From contig JANXSB010000139.1 of NCBI GenBank assembly GCA_025352865.1, forward strand, positions 1 to 21,440: 21,440 nucleotides of DNA, in the 5' to 3' direction. Positions 13,914-21,377 of this stretch are shown piece after piece. A model generated the notes under the pieces. The model saw only the letters and a list, made by a program, of their open reading frames with translations, ran no database searches and was not told the origin of the DNA. A program made the position numbers and the translations under genes. How positions within the stretch are numbered: the stretch's first letter is position 1; every line of letters begins with the position of its first letter. The DNA comes from Chthoniobacter sp. Lineage in GTDB: Bacteria > Verrucomicrobiota > Verrucomicrobiia > Chthoniobacterales > Chthoniobacteraceae.

Positions 13914-14480
13914 GTGAGCTTGCTCCTCGAGTTCCTGCTCGGTGGTGGCAGTTCGAAGCCAGCAGCATGGGCGCCGAGGGTTGTTTCCTCGCCTCCGCTA
14001 CCGGTGCTGGCGCCGTCGTCGGCTTCGCGTTCCTTCGCGCCGGTGGGGACTTCCTCCGCGACTCTGGCGTGGGTGCCGACGGCGCAGCAGCCATTAGCGC
14101 CACCACTCCCTCCGGCGCTACGTTCGAGCTCGACGAATCCGTGGCTCTCGGCGGTTTCCGCGACGTGGGTGCCATCGCTACAGCAGGCGCCGGCGACCCC
14201 GGTATCGTCGAGCAGCTCGCGTGCCTTCCTTCCGCCGTCTCCGCCACCATCGCCAGCCGTCACGACCTGGTCGCCGGGCGTCGTCTCATCACCTCGGGCG
14301 ATGGTGGCGGAGACCGCTCGGAGCTGGGCCTGGTGTCCCTCCTCCGTCGCGGCAGCTCTCCCGCCGGTGCCGTCCACCCCGGGCGGTCCGATGGCGCTGA
14401 TCTGGAGCGACCTACGCACCCCGCCTCGCCGGCACGAGGAGGAGGCGTTCCTTCTGCTTCTTCTTGCCGGCCTCGACTGA
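13914..14480 (+). CDS. Proline/serine-rich hypothetical protein (reading frame uncertain)
   Basis: A 188-residue ORF starting at GTG, rich in Pro, Ser, Ala and Trp, with WVP motifs (TLAWVPTAQQPL, ATWVPSLQQAPA) and an end reading RRHEEEAFLLLLLAG. A second long ORF on the same strand (13901-14497, 198 residues) overlaps its neighbours by GTGA and ATGA. In the first 60 codons of the 13914 frame, hand counts give GC of about 65, 67 and 75 percent at codon positions 1, 2 and 3. The highest value at position 3 fits this frame better than the alternative. The C-terminal end also looks more protein-like here. I favour it, but the choice is open. Function unknown; perhaps a linker-like virion protein. 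Confidence 0.45.
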   Translation: MSLLLEFLLGGGSSKPAAWAPRVVSSPPLPVLAPSSASRSFAPVGTSSATLAWVPTAQQPLAPPLPPALRSSSTNPWLSAVSATWVPSLQQAPATPVSSSSSRAFLPPSPPPSPAVTTWSPGVVSSPRAMVAETARSWAWCPSSVAAALPPVPSTPGGPMALIWSDLRTPPRRHEEEAFLLLLLAGLD

Positions 14481-14493
14481 CTGGAGTCTTGCG

Positions 14494-15294
14494 ATGAGCA
14501 CCGTTACCCCTGATCGGCTGGCGAGAATCCCCGTACGGCGTATCTACCGCGTCGGCCTCGACCAGATCGAACTGCGACAACCCTCGAGCACCGCGAGCGG
14601 AGGCGACTGGTACACGATCACCGGACACGCCGCCGTCTTCGAGCAGGATACGACGCTCTACTCCGGCAAGGGATACCGCGTCACGGAGTCAATCTCTCGT
14701 GGCGCGTTCGACGCGGTTCTCGCGAGTGGCTGCGACGTGCACCTGAACATCGGTCACGACATGAACCGCGTCCTGGCCCGCACCGGCATCAGTGGCGTAT
14801 CCGGTCTGGATCTGTCGTGTGATGCAACCGGACTCCGCGTCCACGCCCGCGTCCGGCGAGGCCTGTCTTACATGGGCGACCTGGCGCAGCTGATGGAGGA
14901 CGGTGCCGTAGATCAGATGAGCTTCGCGTTCACGATCGACAACGAGGAGCGTCACTCCTTCACCGACGCGTCTGGCGTCGAGGTCGACCATTACACGATC
15001 CGCAGCGTCGGGGATCTCTACGATGTCTGCGTTTGCGCCCAGGGCGCCTACACCCAGACCGATGCCGAGCTCGTGATGCACGAGCGCGGTCGGAGCCTCG
15101 GCGTGAGCCGGGTTGATCGAACCATCGCGGCGTCCGACTCGCCGGGTGACACGGGGACTATCGCGACAGACGATCTGTCGGGTAGCACGACGAACAGCAT
15201 CGCTGATCAGGGTGCTGATCTGGCCGAGGCGCAGCGGAAGGCACGAGCCCTGCTGCGGCTCAGCATGGCACGAAATGGAGCTTCCACGAGATGA
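14494..15294 (+). CDS. Prohead protease (HK97 / S78 family)
   Basis: A 266-residue protease that cleaves the scaffold-like N-terminus of the capsid protein and itself during head maturation. Family marks are ITGHAAVFEQDTTL, FDAVLASGCDVHLNIGHD (catalytic His near 88), GLRVHARV, and DGAVDQMSFAFTI (catalytic Ser near 143). The C-terminal 60 residues are a variable tail, likely removed during maturation. The ATG at 14494 has GGAG at 14482-14485. It ends with ATGA overlap onto the capsid gene, the standard protease-capsid pairing, although five extra genes separate it from the portal. Confidence 0.9.
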   Translation: MSTVTPDRLARIPVRRIYRVGLDQIELRQPSSTASGGDWYTITGHAAVFEQDTTLYSGKGYRVTESISRGAFDAVLASGCDVHLNIGHDMNRVLARTGISGVSGLDLSCDATGLRVHARVRRGLSYMGDLAQLMEDGAVDQMSFAFTIDNEERHSFTDASGVEVDHYTIRSVGDLYDVCVCAQGAYTQTDAELVMHERGRSLGVSRVDRTIAASDSPGDTGTIATDDLSGSTTNSIADQGADLAEAQRKARALLRLSMARNGASTR

Positions 15295-16769
15295 GTGGTG
15301 CACTGCTGGAGCGCGCGACGCGTTCCTACAATGAAGCGGTCGAGCGTCGTGAGGCGCTCTTCGCCGCATCTGATGCGCTGGCGGCGACCGATGCGTCGGC
15401 GTCCGAGATCGAGGCGATGGCGTCCGAGCTCGAGGCGGCTGGTGGCGAGGTCGAGCGGATCAAGAACGGCGACCTGAAGCGCTGGTCGGCGATCCAGGAG
15501 GCCCGGATGGCGCACGAGCCGATCGCGGTCGAGCGCGAGCACGGTTCAGCGCCTCGCGATGGCGTGAACAAGAAGAACCCTGCTGGTTCGTTGCGGGTGA
15601 AGGAGGCGCGCACGTACGAGCGGGAGGCGCCGCATAGCTTCTTCATCGATGCCTACCGCTCGCAGCACCTCGGTGACATGCTCGCCTCTGGCCGGCTCTC
15701 TCGGCATGCCAGCGAGGTCACCGTCGAGCGTGAGTATCGTGACCGCGGCGACACGCAGAGCCGTGCTGTCTCGACCGCCGGCTTTGCTGGACTGGTGATC
15801 CCGCAGTACCTCGTCGACCATGCTGCGCTGGTGCTTCGTAACGGCCGGCCGATCGCGAACACGATGATGCAGCTGCCGATTCCCGAGCAGGGCATGTTGT
15901 TCCAGATCCCGCGTGGGACGACCGGTGCGACGGAGGCGATCCAGGCAGCAGAGAACGCATCGGCATCCTCGACGGATGAGGTGTGGGCGAACGTCTCGGT
16001 TCCGGTCGCGACGATCGCAGGTCAGCAGGACGTGTCGCGCCAGTCGCTCGAGCGTGGCATCCCAGGCCTCGATCAGCTGGTCTACCTCGACCTGGCGGGC
16101 GCGTACATGGCGACGCTCGACACGCAGGTCATCAACGGATCGGGCGCCGCCGGGCAGATGCTCGGCATCCTGAACACGGCGTCGATCTATGCCGCCACGC
16201 TGTTCGGTGCGGCTCCGACGGCGGCGAACTTCACGCTGAAGGTCGCCGGTGCGGTTGCTGGTGTCGCTGGTGCTGGTACGGCGATCAACCCGACGGTCAT
16301 CGGCATGCATCCCCGCCGCTGGGGATGGCTGCAGGGCCTGACGGATACCGCCGGTCGTCCTCTGGCGGTTGCGAACGCCGTCGGTCCGTACAACGCGGGT
16401 GCGTTGATCACCGAAGCTGGTGGTTACGGGCAGGAGGTCGGTTTCGGGATCATGCAGGCGCCACGGTTCGTCGGTGTGCTCGCAAACGGGCTGCCGGTGA
16501 TCACGGATGCGAACATCCCGACGAACATCGGGACGAACCTGGAGGACGTCGTGCTCTGCTACGACAACCGCCAGGGCCTGCTGTTCGAGGAGGGCGACGG
16601 GATGCCTCGCCAGCTGCGGTTCGAGCAGACGCTCGGCAACCAGTTGACGGTGAAGCTCGTGGCGTACGGCTACGCGGCGTTCACCGCTGGTCGTTACCCG
16701 CAGGCGTTCGCGAAGCTCGGTGGGCTCGACTCGACGGCGACCTTCGGGCTCGTCGCACCGACGTTCTAG
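15291..16769 (+). CDS. Major capsid protein (HK97 fold) with N-terminal delta domain
   Basis: A 492-residue protein forming the icosahedral shell. Residues 1-75 are a charged coiled coil (ERATRSYNEAVERREALFA, then EIEAMASELEAAGGEVERI), the delta domain that acts as an internal scaffold; the linker to about 160 is charged and probably contains the protease site. The shell domain begins near FAGLVIPQYLVD and includes FQIPRGTTGATEAIQ, VATIAGQQDVSRQSLER, a central alanine/glycine stretch, and MHPRRWGWLQGLTD. It ends with TVKLVAYGYAAFTAGRYPQAFAKL, typical of the family. It is followed by a hairpin terminator, as is usual for highly expressed capsid genes. Confidence 0.93.
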   Translation: MSGALLERATRSYNEAVERREALFAASDALAATDASASEIEAMASELEAAGGEVERIKNGDLKRWSAIQEARMAHEPIAVEREHGSAPRDGVNKKNPAGSLRVKEARTYEREAPHSFFIDAYRSQHLGDMLASGRLSRHASEVTVEREYRDRGDTQSRAVSTAGFAGLVIPQYLVDHAALVLRNGRPIANTMMQLPIPEQGMLFQIPRGTTGATEAIQAAENASASSTDEVWANVSVPVATIAGQQDVSRQSLERGIPGLDQLVYLDLAGAYMATLDTQVINGSGAAGQMLGILNTASIYAATLFGAAPTAANFTLKVAGAVAGVAGAGTAINPTVIGMHPRRWGWLQGLTDTAGRPLAVANAVGPYNAGALITEAGGYGQEVGFGIMQAPRFVGVLANGLPVITDANIPTNIGTNLEDVVLCYDNRQGLLFEEGDGMPRQLRFEQTLGNQLTVKLVAYGYAAFTAGRYPQAFAKLGGLDSTATFGLVAPTF

Positions 16770-16797
16770 TCGGTCGTTCGGTGGTTCTGGTCGTTCA

Positions 16798-16821
16798 TGG
16801 GGCCCGCTTCGGCGGGCCCCA
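16798..16821 (+). terminator. Hairpin terminator after the capsid gene
   Basis: TGGGGCCCGC, loop TTCG, GCGGGCCCCA: a perfect 10-bp stem 28 bases after the capsid stop, capped by a stable TTCG tetraloop. Only a weak T-run (GTCGTTTG) follows, so it may give partial termination or mRNA 3'-end protection, lowering expression of the downstream connector and tail genes relative to the capsid. Confidence 0.82.
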
Positions 16822-16848
16822 GTCGTTTGACGAAAGGGTGGTGGTGGC

Positions 16849-17049
16849 ATGGATGAGTACCTTGAGCGTAACTACCTCGCGTTGCGTGATGAGCGCGGCG
16901 GGTGGGAGGTGTTGATCGAGCAGGCAACGAGGGATGGCGACGACTCGTACGTGAGGCTCCTGAATGGTCTTTCGGAGCGGTTCCCGGATGCGCCAGTCGC
17001 GGTGCATGTTCGTTCCGGTCGTCAGTCCCGGCCGAGGGGCGAGTCATGA
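16849..17049 (+). CDS. Small hypothetical protein after the capsid gene
   Basis: A 66-residue, charged protein (MDEYLERNYLALRDERGGWE, then RDGDDSYVRLLNGLSERFPD) ending in a basic tail. The binding site GAAAGGG lies about 11 bases upstream of ATG 16849. It overlaps the next gene by ATGA. No domain is recognised; a helical head-neck accessory is possible. Confidence 0.55.
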   Translation: MDEYLERNYLALRDERGGWEVLIEQATRDGDDSYVRLLNGLSERFPDAPVAVHVRSGRQSRPRGES

Positions 17050-17618
17050 CGCGGATCTTCAACGACTCGAACGGCGCAACAACCGCTCGTCGTCAGCAGG
17101 TGCTGCGGGAAGCACGCGGCACGTACACGGAGTCGGTTCCGATGGGTTACGCCTCCGCCACCGGTGTTCCTACCCTCGGAACCGTCTACTACTGCCTGAC
17201 ACCGTTCCTCGCGGGAGATCTATTTAGTAGCACCCGGATGGTCGTCAACGGCGGTGGCCAGGGCGTCGGTCTGGTGCTGACGAAGGTCGGCCTATACACC
17301 GTTACGACACCGTCGACTGGGACGCTCGTCGCTTCATCGGTGGACGTATCAGCGGCCTTCCTGAGCGCCGGCGAGAAGATTGTGACGATGCAGACGCCGT
17401 ACATCATCCCCGCTGATGGTGTCTACTGGCAGGCGTTCCTCACGATTGCAGGTGCTACGACTGCGCCATCATTGATCCGCAGTGGGATCGCTGGCGTTTC
17501 GGTTGGCTCCCTCGGTGCAATCGTCGCTGGGAGCCAGACGGGTCAGTCCGATCTACCGGCCTCCTGCGTCGTCGTGTCCGCTTCCAATTTCATGTACATC
17601 ATGGAGGTGACAGGGTAA
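17046..17618 (+). CDS. Probable virion surface protein with phage beta-sandwich module
   Basis: A 190-residue protein. After about 35 polar residues comes TLGTVYYCLTPFLAGDLFSST, then GVGLVLTKVGLYTVTTPSTGTLVASSVDVSAAF, then TPYIIPADGVYWQAFLTIAGATTAPSL. This succession (Y-Y, A-G-D, L-Y, A-S-S-x-D, P-Y-x-x-P-A-x-G-x-Y-x, T-x-P-x-L) resembles the beta-sandwich modules I know from phage fibre and minor tail proteins, often involved in surface display or host binding. The location directly after capsid and before the connector is unusual for a tail fibre, so a capsid decoration role is possible. It overlaps its neighbours as ATGA and TAATG. Confidence 0.55.
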   Translation: MTRIFNDSNGATTARRQQVLREARGTYTESVPMGYASATGVPTLGTVYYCLTPFLAGDLFSSTRMVVNGGGQGVGLVLTKVGLYTVTTPSTGTLVASSVDVSAAFLSAGEKIVTMQTPYIIPADGVYWQAFLTIAGATTAPSLIRSGIAGVSVGSLGAIVAGSQTGQSDLPASCVVVSASNFMYIMEVTG

Positions 17619-17956
17619 TGGCACTGACCCCCGTAACAACGAGCGATGACGGCACGACGGCAGTTGTCGAGTACCGCGACTCCGTGACCGGCAAGGTCGT
17701 CGTACGTAGCTCCGAGCTCTCCTCCGCGAATACCGCCGGCCTTGCGCTCGCCGCTACCCAGGGCGCCGTTCAGTCGGACATCGACCAGCACCTGAACCAG
17801 CTGATCACGGCCTGGGGTGCGCGTACCGTGAAGCCAGGAAACGCGGCGGCACAGACTGTCGGTCCCGACATCGTGACTCAGTGGCGTGCGGTGCTACTCA
17901 TGATCAAGATGGCGCAGGCGTACAAGGCGAACTACGCAACGAACGTCGGAGGCTAG
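17618..17956 (+). CDS. Hypothetical protein of the head-connector region
   Basis: A 112-residue protein with a strong binding site GGAGGTGA at 17603-17610 and a TAATG overlap. The first 35 residues look like two strands (TAVVEYRDSVTGKVVVRSSEL); the rest is alanine-rich helix (TAGLALAATQGAVQSDIDQHLNQL, then QWRAVLLMIKMAQAYKANYA). No family is identified. The position before the head-tail adaptor suggests a neck or accessory role. Confidence 0.55.
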   Translation: MALTPVTTSDDGTTAVVEYRDSVTGKVVVRSSELSSANTAGLALAATQGAVQSDIDQHLNQLITAWGARTVKPGNAAAQTVGPDIVTQWRAVLLMIKMAQAYKANYATNVGG

Positions 17957-18580
17957 GTGGCTGACCTCACCACCCTTTCGCTCGTCAAGCAGTACCTTGC
18001 GCTCACCGGTTCAACCTCGGATGCGGAGATCACGACGGCGATCAGCGCTACGACAGCGATGATCCAGCAGTGGACGAACCGCGAGTTCGTTGACCTCGGT
18101 ATCGGAGCGACCAGGCGCACCCGATGGATCTGGGGACGCGGTCTGGTCAACCTGTCGCCGTGGGACCCACGGCTGATCACCGCCGTCGCACTCAACCCCG
18201 AGTCAACCGTACCGACGACGCTCATCGCCGATCAGGACTACTCGCCCACTCCGCCACTCGCCACTGGCCAGGTCGGGACATACCAGTATCTGACGCTCTC
18301 TTCGTGGCTGATCCCAACGAGCACGATGGCGCTACGGATGGGGTACGCCTACATCGACATCACCGCGACTTGGGGGATGGCGAGCGTCCCGGTCGACGTG
18401 CAGCGAGCGGCGACGATCACCGCGGCGGCGCAGATCGATAGGTCAGCGGCGAGTTACGGCGTGCCGACCGCCGAGGATGGGCGCCAGACGATGCCAAATA
18501 GCGGAGGCACCTTCATCCCCTGGGGTGCTCGGAAGATCCTGCAACCATACTGCCGAATGATGGCTGTAGGGCAGGCATAG
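17957..18580 (+). CDS. Head-tail connector / adaptor protein
   Basis: A 207-residue protein beginning with the base after the preceding TAG. It starts with the adaptor pattern LTTLSLVKQYLALTGSTSDAEITTAISATTAMIQQWTNREF, the helical bundle typical of gp6-like connectors that dock below the portal. A beta-rich middle (QDYSPTPPLATGQVGTYQYLTLSS, then MALRMGYAYIDITATWGMASVPVDVQRA) follows, and it ends in a helical region. The V-P-V-D-V-x-x-A motif after a T-W-G strand is a strong hallmark of this family. The order adaptor then tail terminator then tail tube fits. Confidence 0.82.
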   Translation: MADLTTLSLVKQYLALTGSTSDAEITTAISATTAMIQQWTNREFVDLGIGATRRTRWIWGRGLVNLSPWDPRLITAVALNPESTVPTTLIADQDYSPTPPLATGQVGTYQYLTLSSWLIPTSTMALRMGYAYIDITATWGMASVPVDVQRAATITAAAQIDRSAASYGVPTAEDGRQTMPNSGGTFIPWGARKILQPYCRMMAVGQA

Positions 18581-19078
18581 GTGGCAGTCTCGACGATCCC
18601 CGCGTTCCGCGGCGCTCTCCTGACGCGGCTCCAGGCCGACGGCGGACTAGCTGGCGTGCAGGTCGTGCGGGGAAACCCGTTCCCGGCAGCGCCGTTGGGG
18701 GAGATGGTCAGCATCGGCAACTGCACCGCCGGATCAACGAACCTCGCCGGGGCCTACGGCGGCGGTCAGTCGAGCGCAGGGATAGGGACACGTAGCCGCG
18801 AGGAGCGGTACGTCACGGATGTGATCTGCTCCGTGATCACGAACGAACGAAACGACCAGGGCACGGTGGAGGATCGAGCGATGGCGGTCGCCGGGGTGAT
18901 TACCGACTCGATCCGCGCCTGGGCGGCTGGCGCGACGCCGTGGACGGGGATCAGCCTTCCGACCGGAGCACGGTGGGGATGGGTGCTGGTGAACAGCGTC
19001 ACGCTGACCCTGCACATGGGTGATACCCAGCGCGAAGCACGAGCTACGGTCGAGCTCGCCTGTTCGGCGAGAGTCTAA
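18581..19078 (+). CDS. Probable tail terminator protein
   Basis: A 165-residue protein starting at the GTG directly after the preceding TAG. The N-terminus reads IPAFRGALLTRLQADGGLAGVQVVRGNPFPAAPLGEMVSIGN, the pattern of tail terminators (a leading helix, then a V-x-V strand and a P-rich loop); a central helix (RAMAVAGVITDSIRAWA) and a final beta strand (VTLTLHMGDTQREARATVEL) complete it. Such proteins cap the tail tube and join it to the neck. The assignment is by pattern and position; a related tail-completion role is possible. Confidence 0.65.
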   Translation: MAVSTIPAFRGALLTRLQADGGLAGVQVVRGNPFPAAPLGEMVSIGNCTAGSTNLAGAYGGGQSSAGIGTRSREERYVTDVICSVITNERNDQGTVEDRAMAVAGVITDSIRAWAAGATPWTGISLPTGARWGWVLVNSVTLTLHMGDTQREARATVELACSARV

Positions 19079-19090
19079 GGGGATGAACTG

Positions 19091-19282
19091 ATGAGGATCA
19101 GGTACGTCGGCGCGCACGACGAGGTTGTGCTGCTCCTTCCGAGTGGGATCGAGGTCGCCGTCGAGCGCGGCGGTGAGTGTGACGTGCCAGACGTTCTTGC
19201 TGTTCGTCTGCTCGAGCAGGCCGTGAACTGGGAATCTGTGAAGGTTCCCGCGAAGGCCGCTGCTGCGGCGAAGGAGGGCTGA
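19091..19282 (+). CDS. Small conserved phage protein before the tail tube gene
   Basis: A 63-residue protein with binding site AAGGGGA at 19077-19083. It reads IRYVGAHDEVVLLLPSGIEVAVERGGECDVPDVLAVRLLEQAVNWE, a small beta-hairpin followed by a helix, then a basic alanine-rich tail (KVPAKAAAAAKEG). Similar short proteins with a V-P-x-x-L-A-x-x-L-L-x-Q core occur at this place in other siphoviruses, function unknown. Confidence 0.65.
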   Translation: MRIRYVGAHDEVVLLLPSGIEVAVERGGECDVPDVLAVRLLEQAVNWESVKVPAKAAAAAKEG

Positions 19283-19285
19283 TCT

Positions 19286-20599
19286 GTGCCTACAGGGTCG
19301 GGTATCAGTGGACAGTTTGGGATGGCTCCAGAGGTCTACACCAACGCGCAACAGACGCTGACCGGGACACCATCGGCGACGTTCACTCTAACGTTCGAAG
19401 GGGCGACCACGACGTCGCTTGCGACGAACGCCTCGGCAGCGGTCGTCGCGACGGCGCTCCAGGCGCTGCCGAACATCGGCGCGACCGGCGTCACGGCTTC
19501 CGGTGGTGCGTTGCCAGCGGCGATTACCGTGACGTTCTCCGGGCCGCTCGTCGCGAACCGGCCGGTAGCGCTGCTGGTTGTTCAGACCGGCATCACCGGA
19601 CTGACGCCAGCAACGAGCGTCGCCGGTTCGGGCTACGGGTCGCCGTCGGTGGTGACCCGGTTCCTCGAGTTCGTCAACGAGTCGATAAAGCTGACGATTG
19701 ACCGGGTCGAGTCGAAGGCGCTGCGGTCGCTCTCGCGGTTCCAGCGTACCGATCGTTGGGCTCCAGGTAAGCGCCAGGCCGTCGGAGGCATCGAGTTCGA
19801 GGTGCAGTCAAAGGGATTCGGGATGCTGATCGGCCAGATGGTTGGCTCCGATCCGGTGATCACGACCCCGGCCGGCGGCACACTGACCCGCGACCAGACG
19901 TTCGTGGTCGGCGACGATTCCAATCGGAGCTTCACCGCCCAGTTTGGTGTCCCGGACACGACCGGCACCGCGGCGAACGTCCAGCCGTTCACCTACAAGG
20001 GTTGTAAGGTGACGGACTGGGAGTTTGACCTTTCGCTCGATGGGATCATGAACGCGAAGGGCACGGTTGATGCACAGGATGAGGACACGACGATTGCGCT
20101 CGCTGCGCCGTCGTATGCCTCAAACTTCGAGGTCTTCTACTGGACGCGGGCACAGGTGACGCTCGGTGGTGCGAACATCGACGTTCGTCACTTCAAACTG
20201 ATGGGCAAGCAGGGGTACAACACGTCCCGGTTCTTCCTGCGTTCGCTGACGACGCCAAGCGGGCCGTCTTTGAAGAAGCAGCCTATCGCGAACGCCGACG
20301 CCGATATCTCTGGCGAGATCGAGATCGAGTTCACCGGACTGACGGAGTACCTGCGCTACGTCAACGGCACCACGGCACCCATTACCTTCCTCGTCGAGGG
20401 TTCGACGATCGAGGCGATTACCGGCGGTCCGGGGAACTTCGGGTTGCAGTTCACGCTACCGAACTGCCGGTTCGATGGAGATGGCCCGGACGTCAAGGAT
20501 CAGGACATCGTCCCGATTACGCTGAAGTTCCAGGCGCTCTACGACGGAACGACCCAGCCGCTTACGATCCGATACCGGTCGACGGACACCGTCCAGTGA
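19286..20599 (+). CDS. Major tail tube protein with an inserted beta domain
   Basis: A 437-residue protein forming the tail tube. It begins GISGQFGMAPEVYT and resumes with VVTRFLEFVNESIKLTIDRVESKALRSLSR, which together form the N-terminal part of phage tube proteins; the rest (GGIEFEVQSKGFGMLIGQM, CKVTDWEFDLSLDGIMNAKG, then ITLKFQALYDG at the end) matches the family. Between residues about 22 and 116 an additional domain is inserted (TPSATFTLTFEGATTTSLA, ALQALPNIGATGVTASGG, AITVTFSGPLVANRPVALL), itself a recurring phage beta module. GTG 19286 has AAGGAGGG 7 bases upstream. Ends by GTGA overlap with the next gene. Confidence 0.85.
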   Translation: MPTGSGISGQFGMAPEVYTNAQQTLTGTPSATFTLTFEGATTTSLATNASAAVVATALQALPNIGATGVTASGGALPAAITVTFSGPLVANRPVALLVVQTGITGLTPATSVAGSGYGSPSVVTRFLEFVNESIKLTIDRVESKALRSLSRFQRTDRWAPGKRQAVGGIEFEVQSKGFGMLIGQMVGSDPVITTPAGGTLTRDQTFVVGDDSNRSFTAQFGVPDTTGTAANVQPFTYKGCKVTDWEFDLSLDGIMNAKGTVDAQDEDTTIALAAPSYASNFEVFYWTRAQVTLGGANIDVRHFKLMGKQGYNTSRFFLRSLTTPSGPSLKKQPIANADADISGEIEIEFTGLTEYLRYVNGTTAPITFLVEGSTIEAITGGPGNFGLQFTLPNCRFDGDGPDVKDQDIVPITLKFQALYDGTTQPLTIRYRSTDTVQ

Positions 20600-21009
20600 C
20601 CGAGATGGTGTCGGGCCTGAAGGAGCTTCGCCGTGCCGTCTCGTCGATTGACCGGGACATGGGGAAGGAGTTGACACGGGTGCTGAAAGCGGAGGTGGCG
20701 GCGCCCGTCGTCGCTATCAGCCGCGGCCTGGCGCCCGTCGGTCCGTCTCGAGGCGCTCACGGGCAGTCTGGTCGTCTTCGTGACTCGATCAAGGGCAGCG
20801 TGCGCGGCGGCTCGGTGTTCGTCGTCTCATCGCCGCCGCTAAATCCGTCTCCCGGTTCGCCTCGCGGCTATGCTCCGGTCGTCGAGTACGGCGACCACGG
20901 CGTCCGATCGTTCCTTCGTAAAGGCGTCACGCAGTTCGAACGGTCCGGCGGCATGGAGCGGGCCGGCAACGCAGTCCTTGACTGGGTAGCGAAGGAGTGG
21001 AAGCGATGA
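20596..21009 (+). CDS. HK97 gp10-like neck / tail completion protein
   Basis: A 137-residue protein starting at GTG 20596 (GTGA overlap). It shows the gp10 layout: an N-terminal helix (LKELRRAVSSIDRDMGKELTRVLK), RGLAPVGPSRGAHGQSGRL (the loop after which S-x-R-L-x-D-S-I follows), YAPVVEYGDHG (the conserved Y-x-x-x-V-E-Y/F-G), then FLRKGVTQF and a C-terminal helix. Such proteins help join tail to head. The gene lies after the tail tube gene rather than between adaptor and tail terminator, which is less usual. Confidence 0.75.
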   Translation: MTEMVSGLKELRRAVSSIDRDMGKELTRVLKAEVAAPVVAISRGLAPVGPSRGAHGQSGRLRDSIKGSVRGGSVFVVSSPPLNPSPGSPRGYAPVVEYGDHGVRSFLRKGVTQFERSGGMERAGNAVLDWVAKEWKR

Positions 21010-21377
21010 GCGTCGACCTGGTACTGCGCGTCCGCATCGATGGGCAGCCGTTCTCGCTGCCGCTCGCGGCACGCCCCGATCTCGGGTTGACGCCGCGTGA
21101 ACTCGGACGACTCAAGCGTCTCGCCTCGGGGGTTGCCGGGACGGGGATCATCGAGGCGCTCCAGCTGCTTGACGGCGAGGTGATCGCCGGGCTTTCGATC
21201 ATCGCGGCCGAGCGGTCTGGTGCGACGATCGATGCGGACGCAATCCTCGATGGCAAGGCGACACTAGAGGTCGACTGGGAGAATTTCGCTTCCCCTCCCC
21301 GGGCCGTGGGCGACGCCACGGCAGCTACCAGCCTGACTACAACGACGACCCCAGATCGTTCTGGCGACCCGTCTTGA
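21006..21377 (+). CDS. Tail assembly chaperone, first (G-like) protein
   Basis: A 123-residue protein beginning with ATGA overlap (21006). It sits where siphoviruses encode the G/GT chaperones that hold the tape measure protein during tail assembly. The N-terminal part is a small beta unit (VDLVLRVRIDGQPFSLPLAA), followed by a helix (TPRELGRLKRLASGVAGTGIIEALQLL) and a polar, threonine-rich end. The second chaperone frame follows at -1 (see next entry). Assignment is by position and pattern rather than a diagnostic motif. Confidence 0.6.
   Translation: MSVDLVLRVRIDGQPFSLPLAARPDLGLTPRELGRLKRLASGVAGTGIIEALQLLDGEVIAGLSIIAAERSGATIDADAILDGKATLEVDWENFASPPRAVGDATAATSLTTTTTPDRSGDPS

Noticed and set aside
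13910..14419. 169-residue ORF on the minus strand opposite the Pro/Ser-rich gene
   Set aside because: All supported genes are on the + strand and this frame has no binding site or recognisable domain, though codon-position GC alone does not exclude it.
15546..16850. 434-residue ORF on the minus strand over the capsid gene
   Set aside because: Antisense shadow of the clearly recognised capsid gene; composition rich in Arg, His and Pro with no domain.
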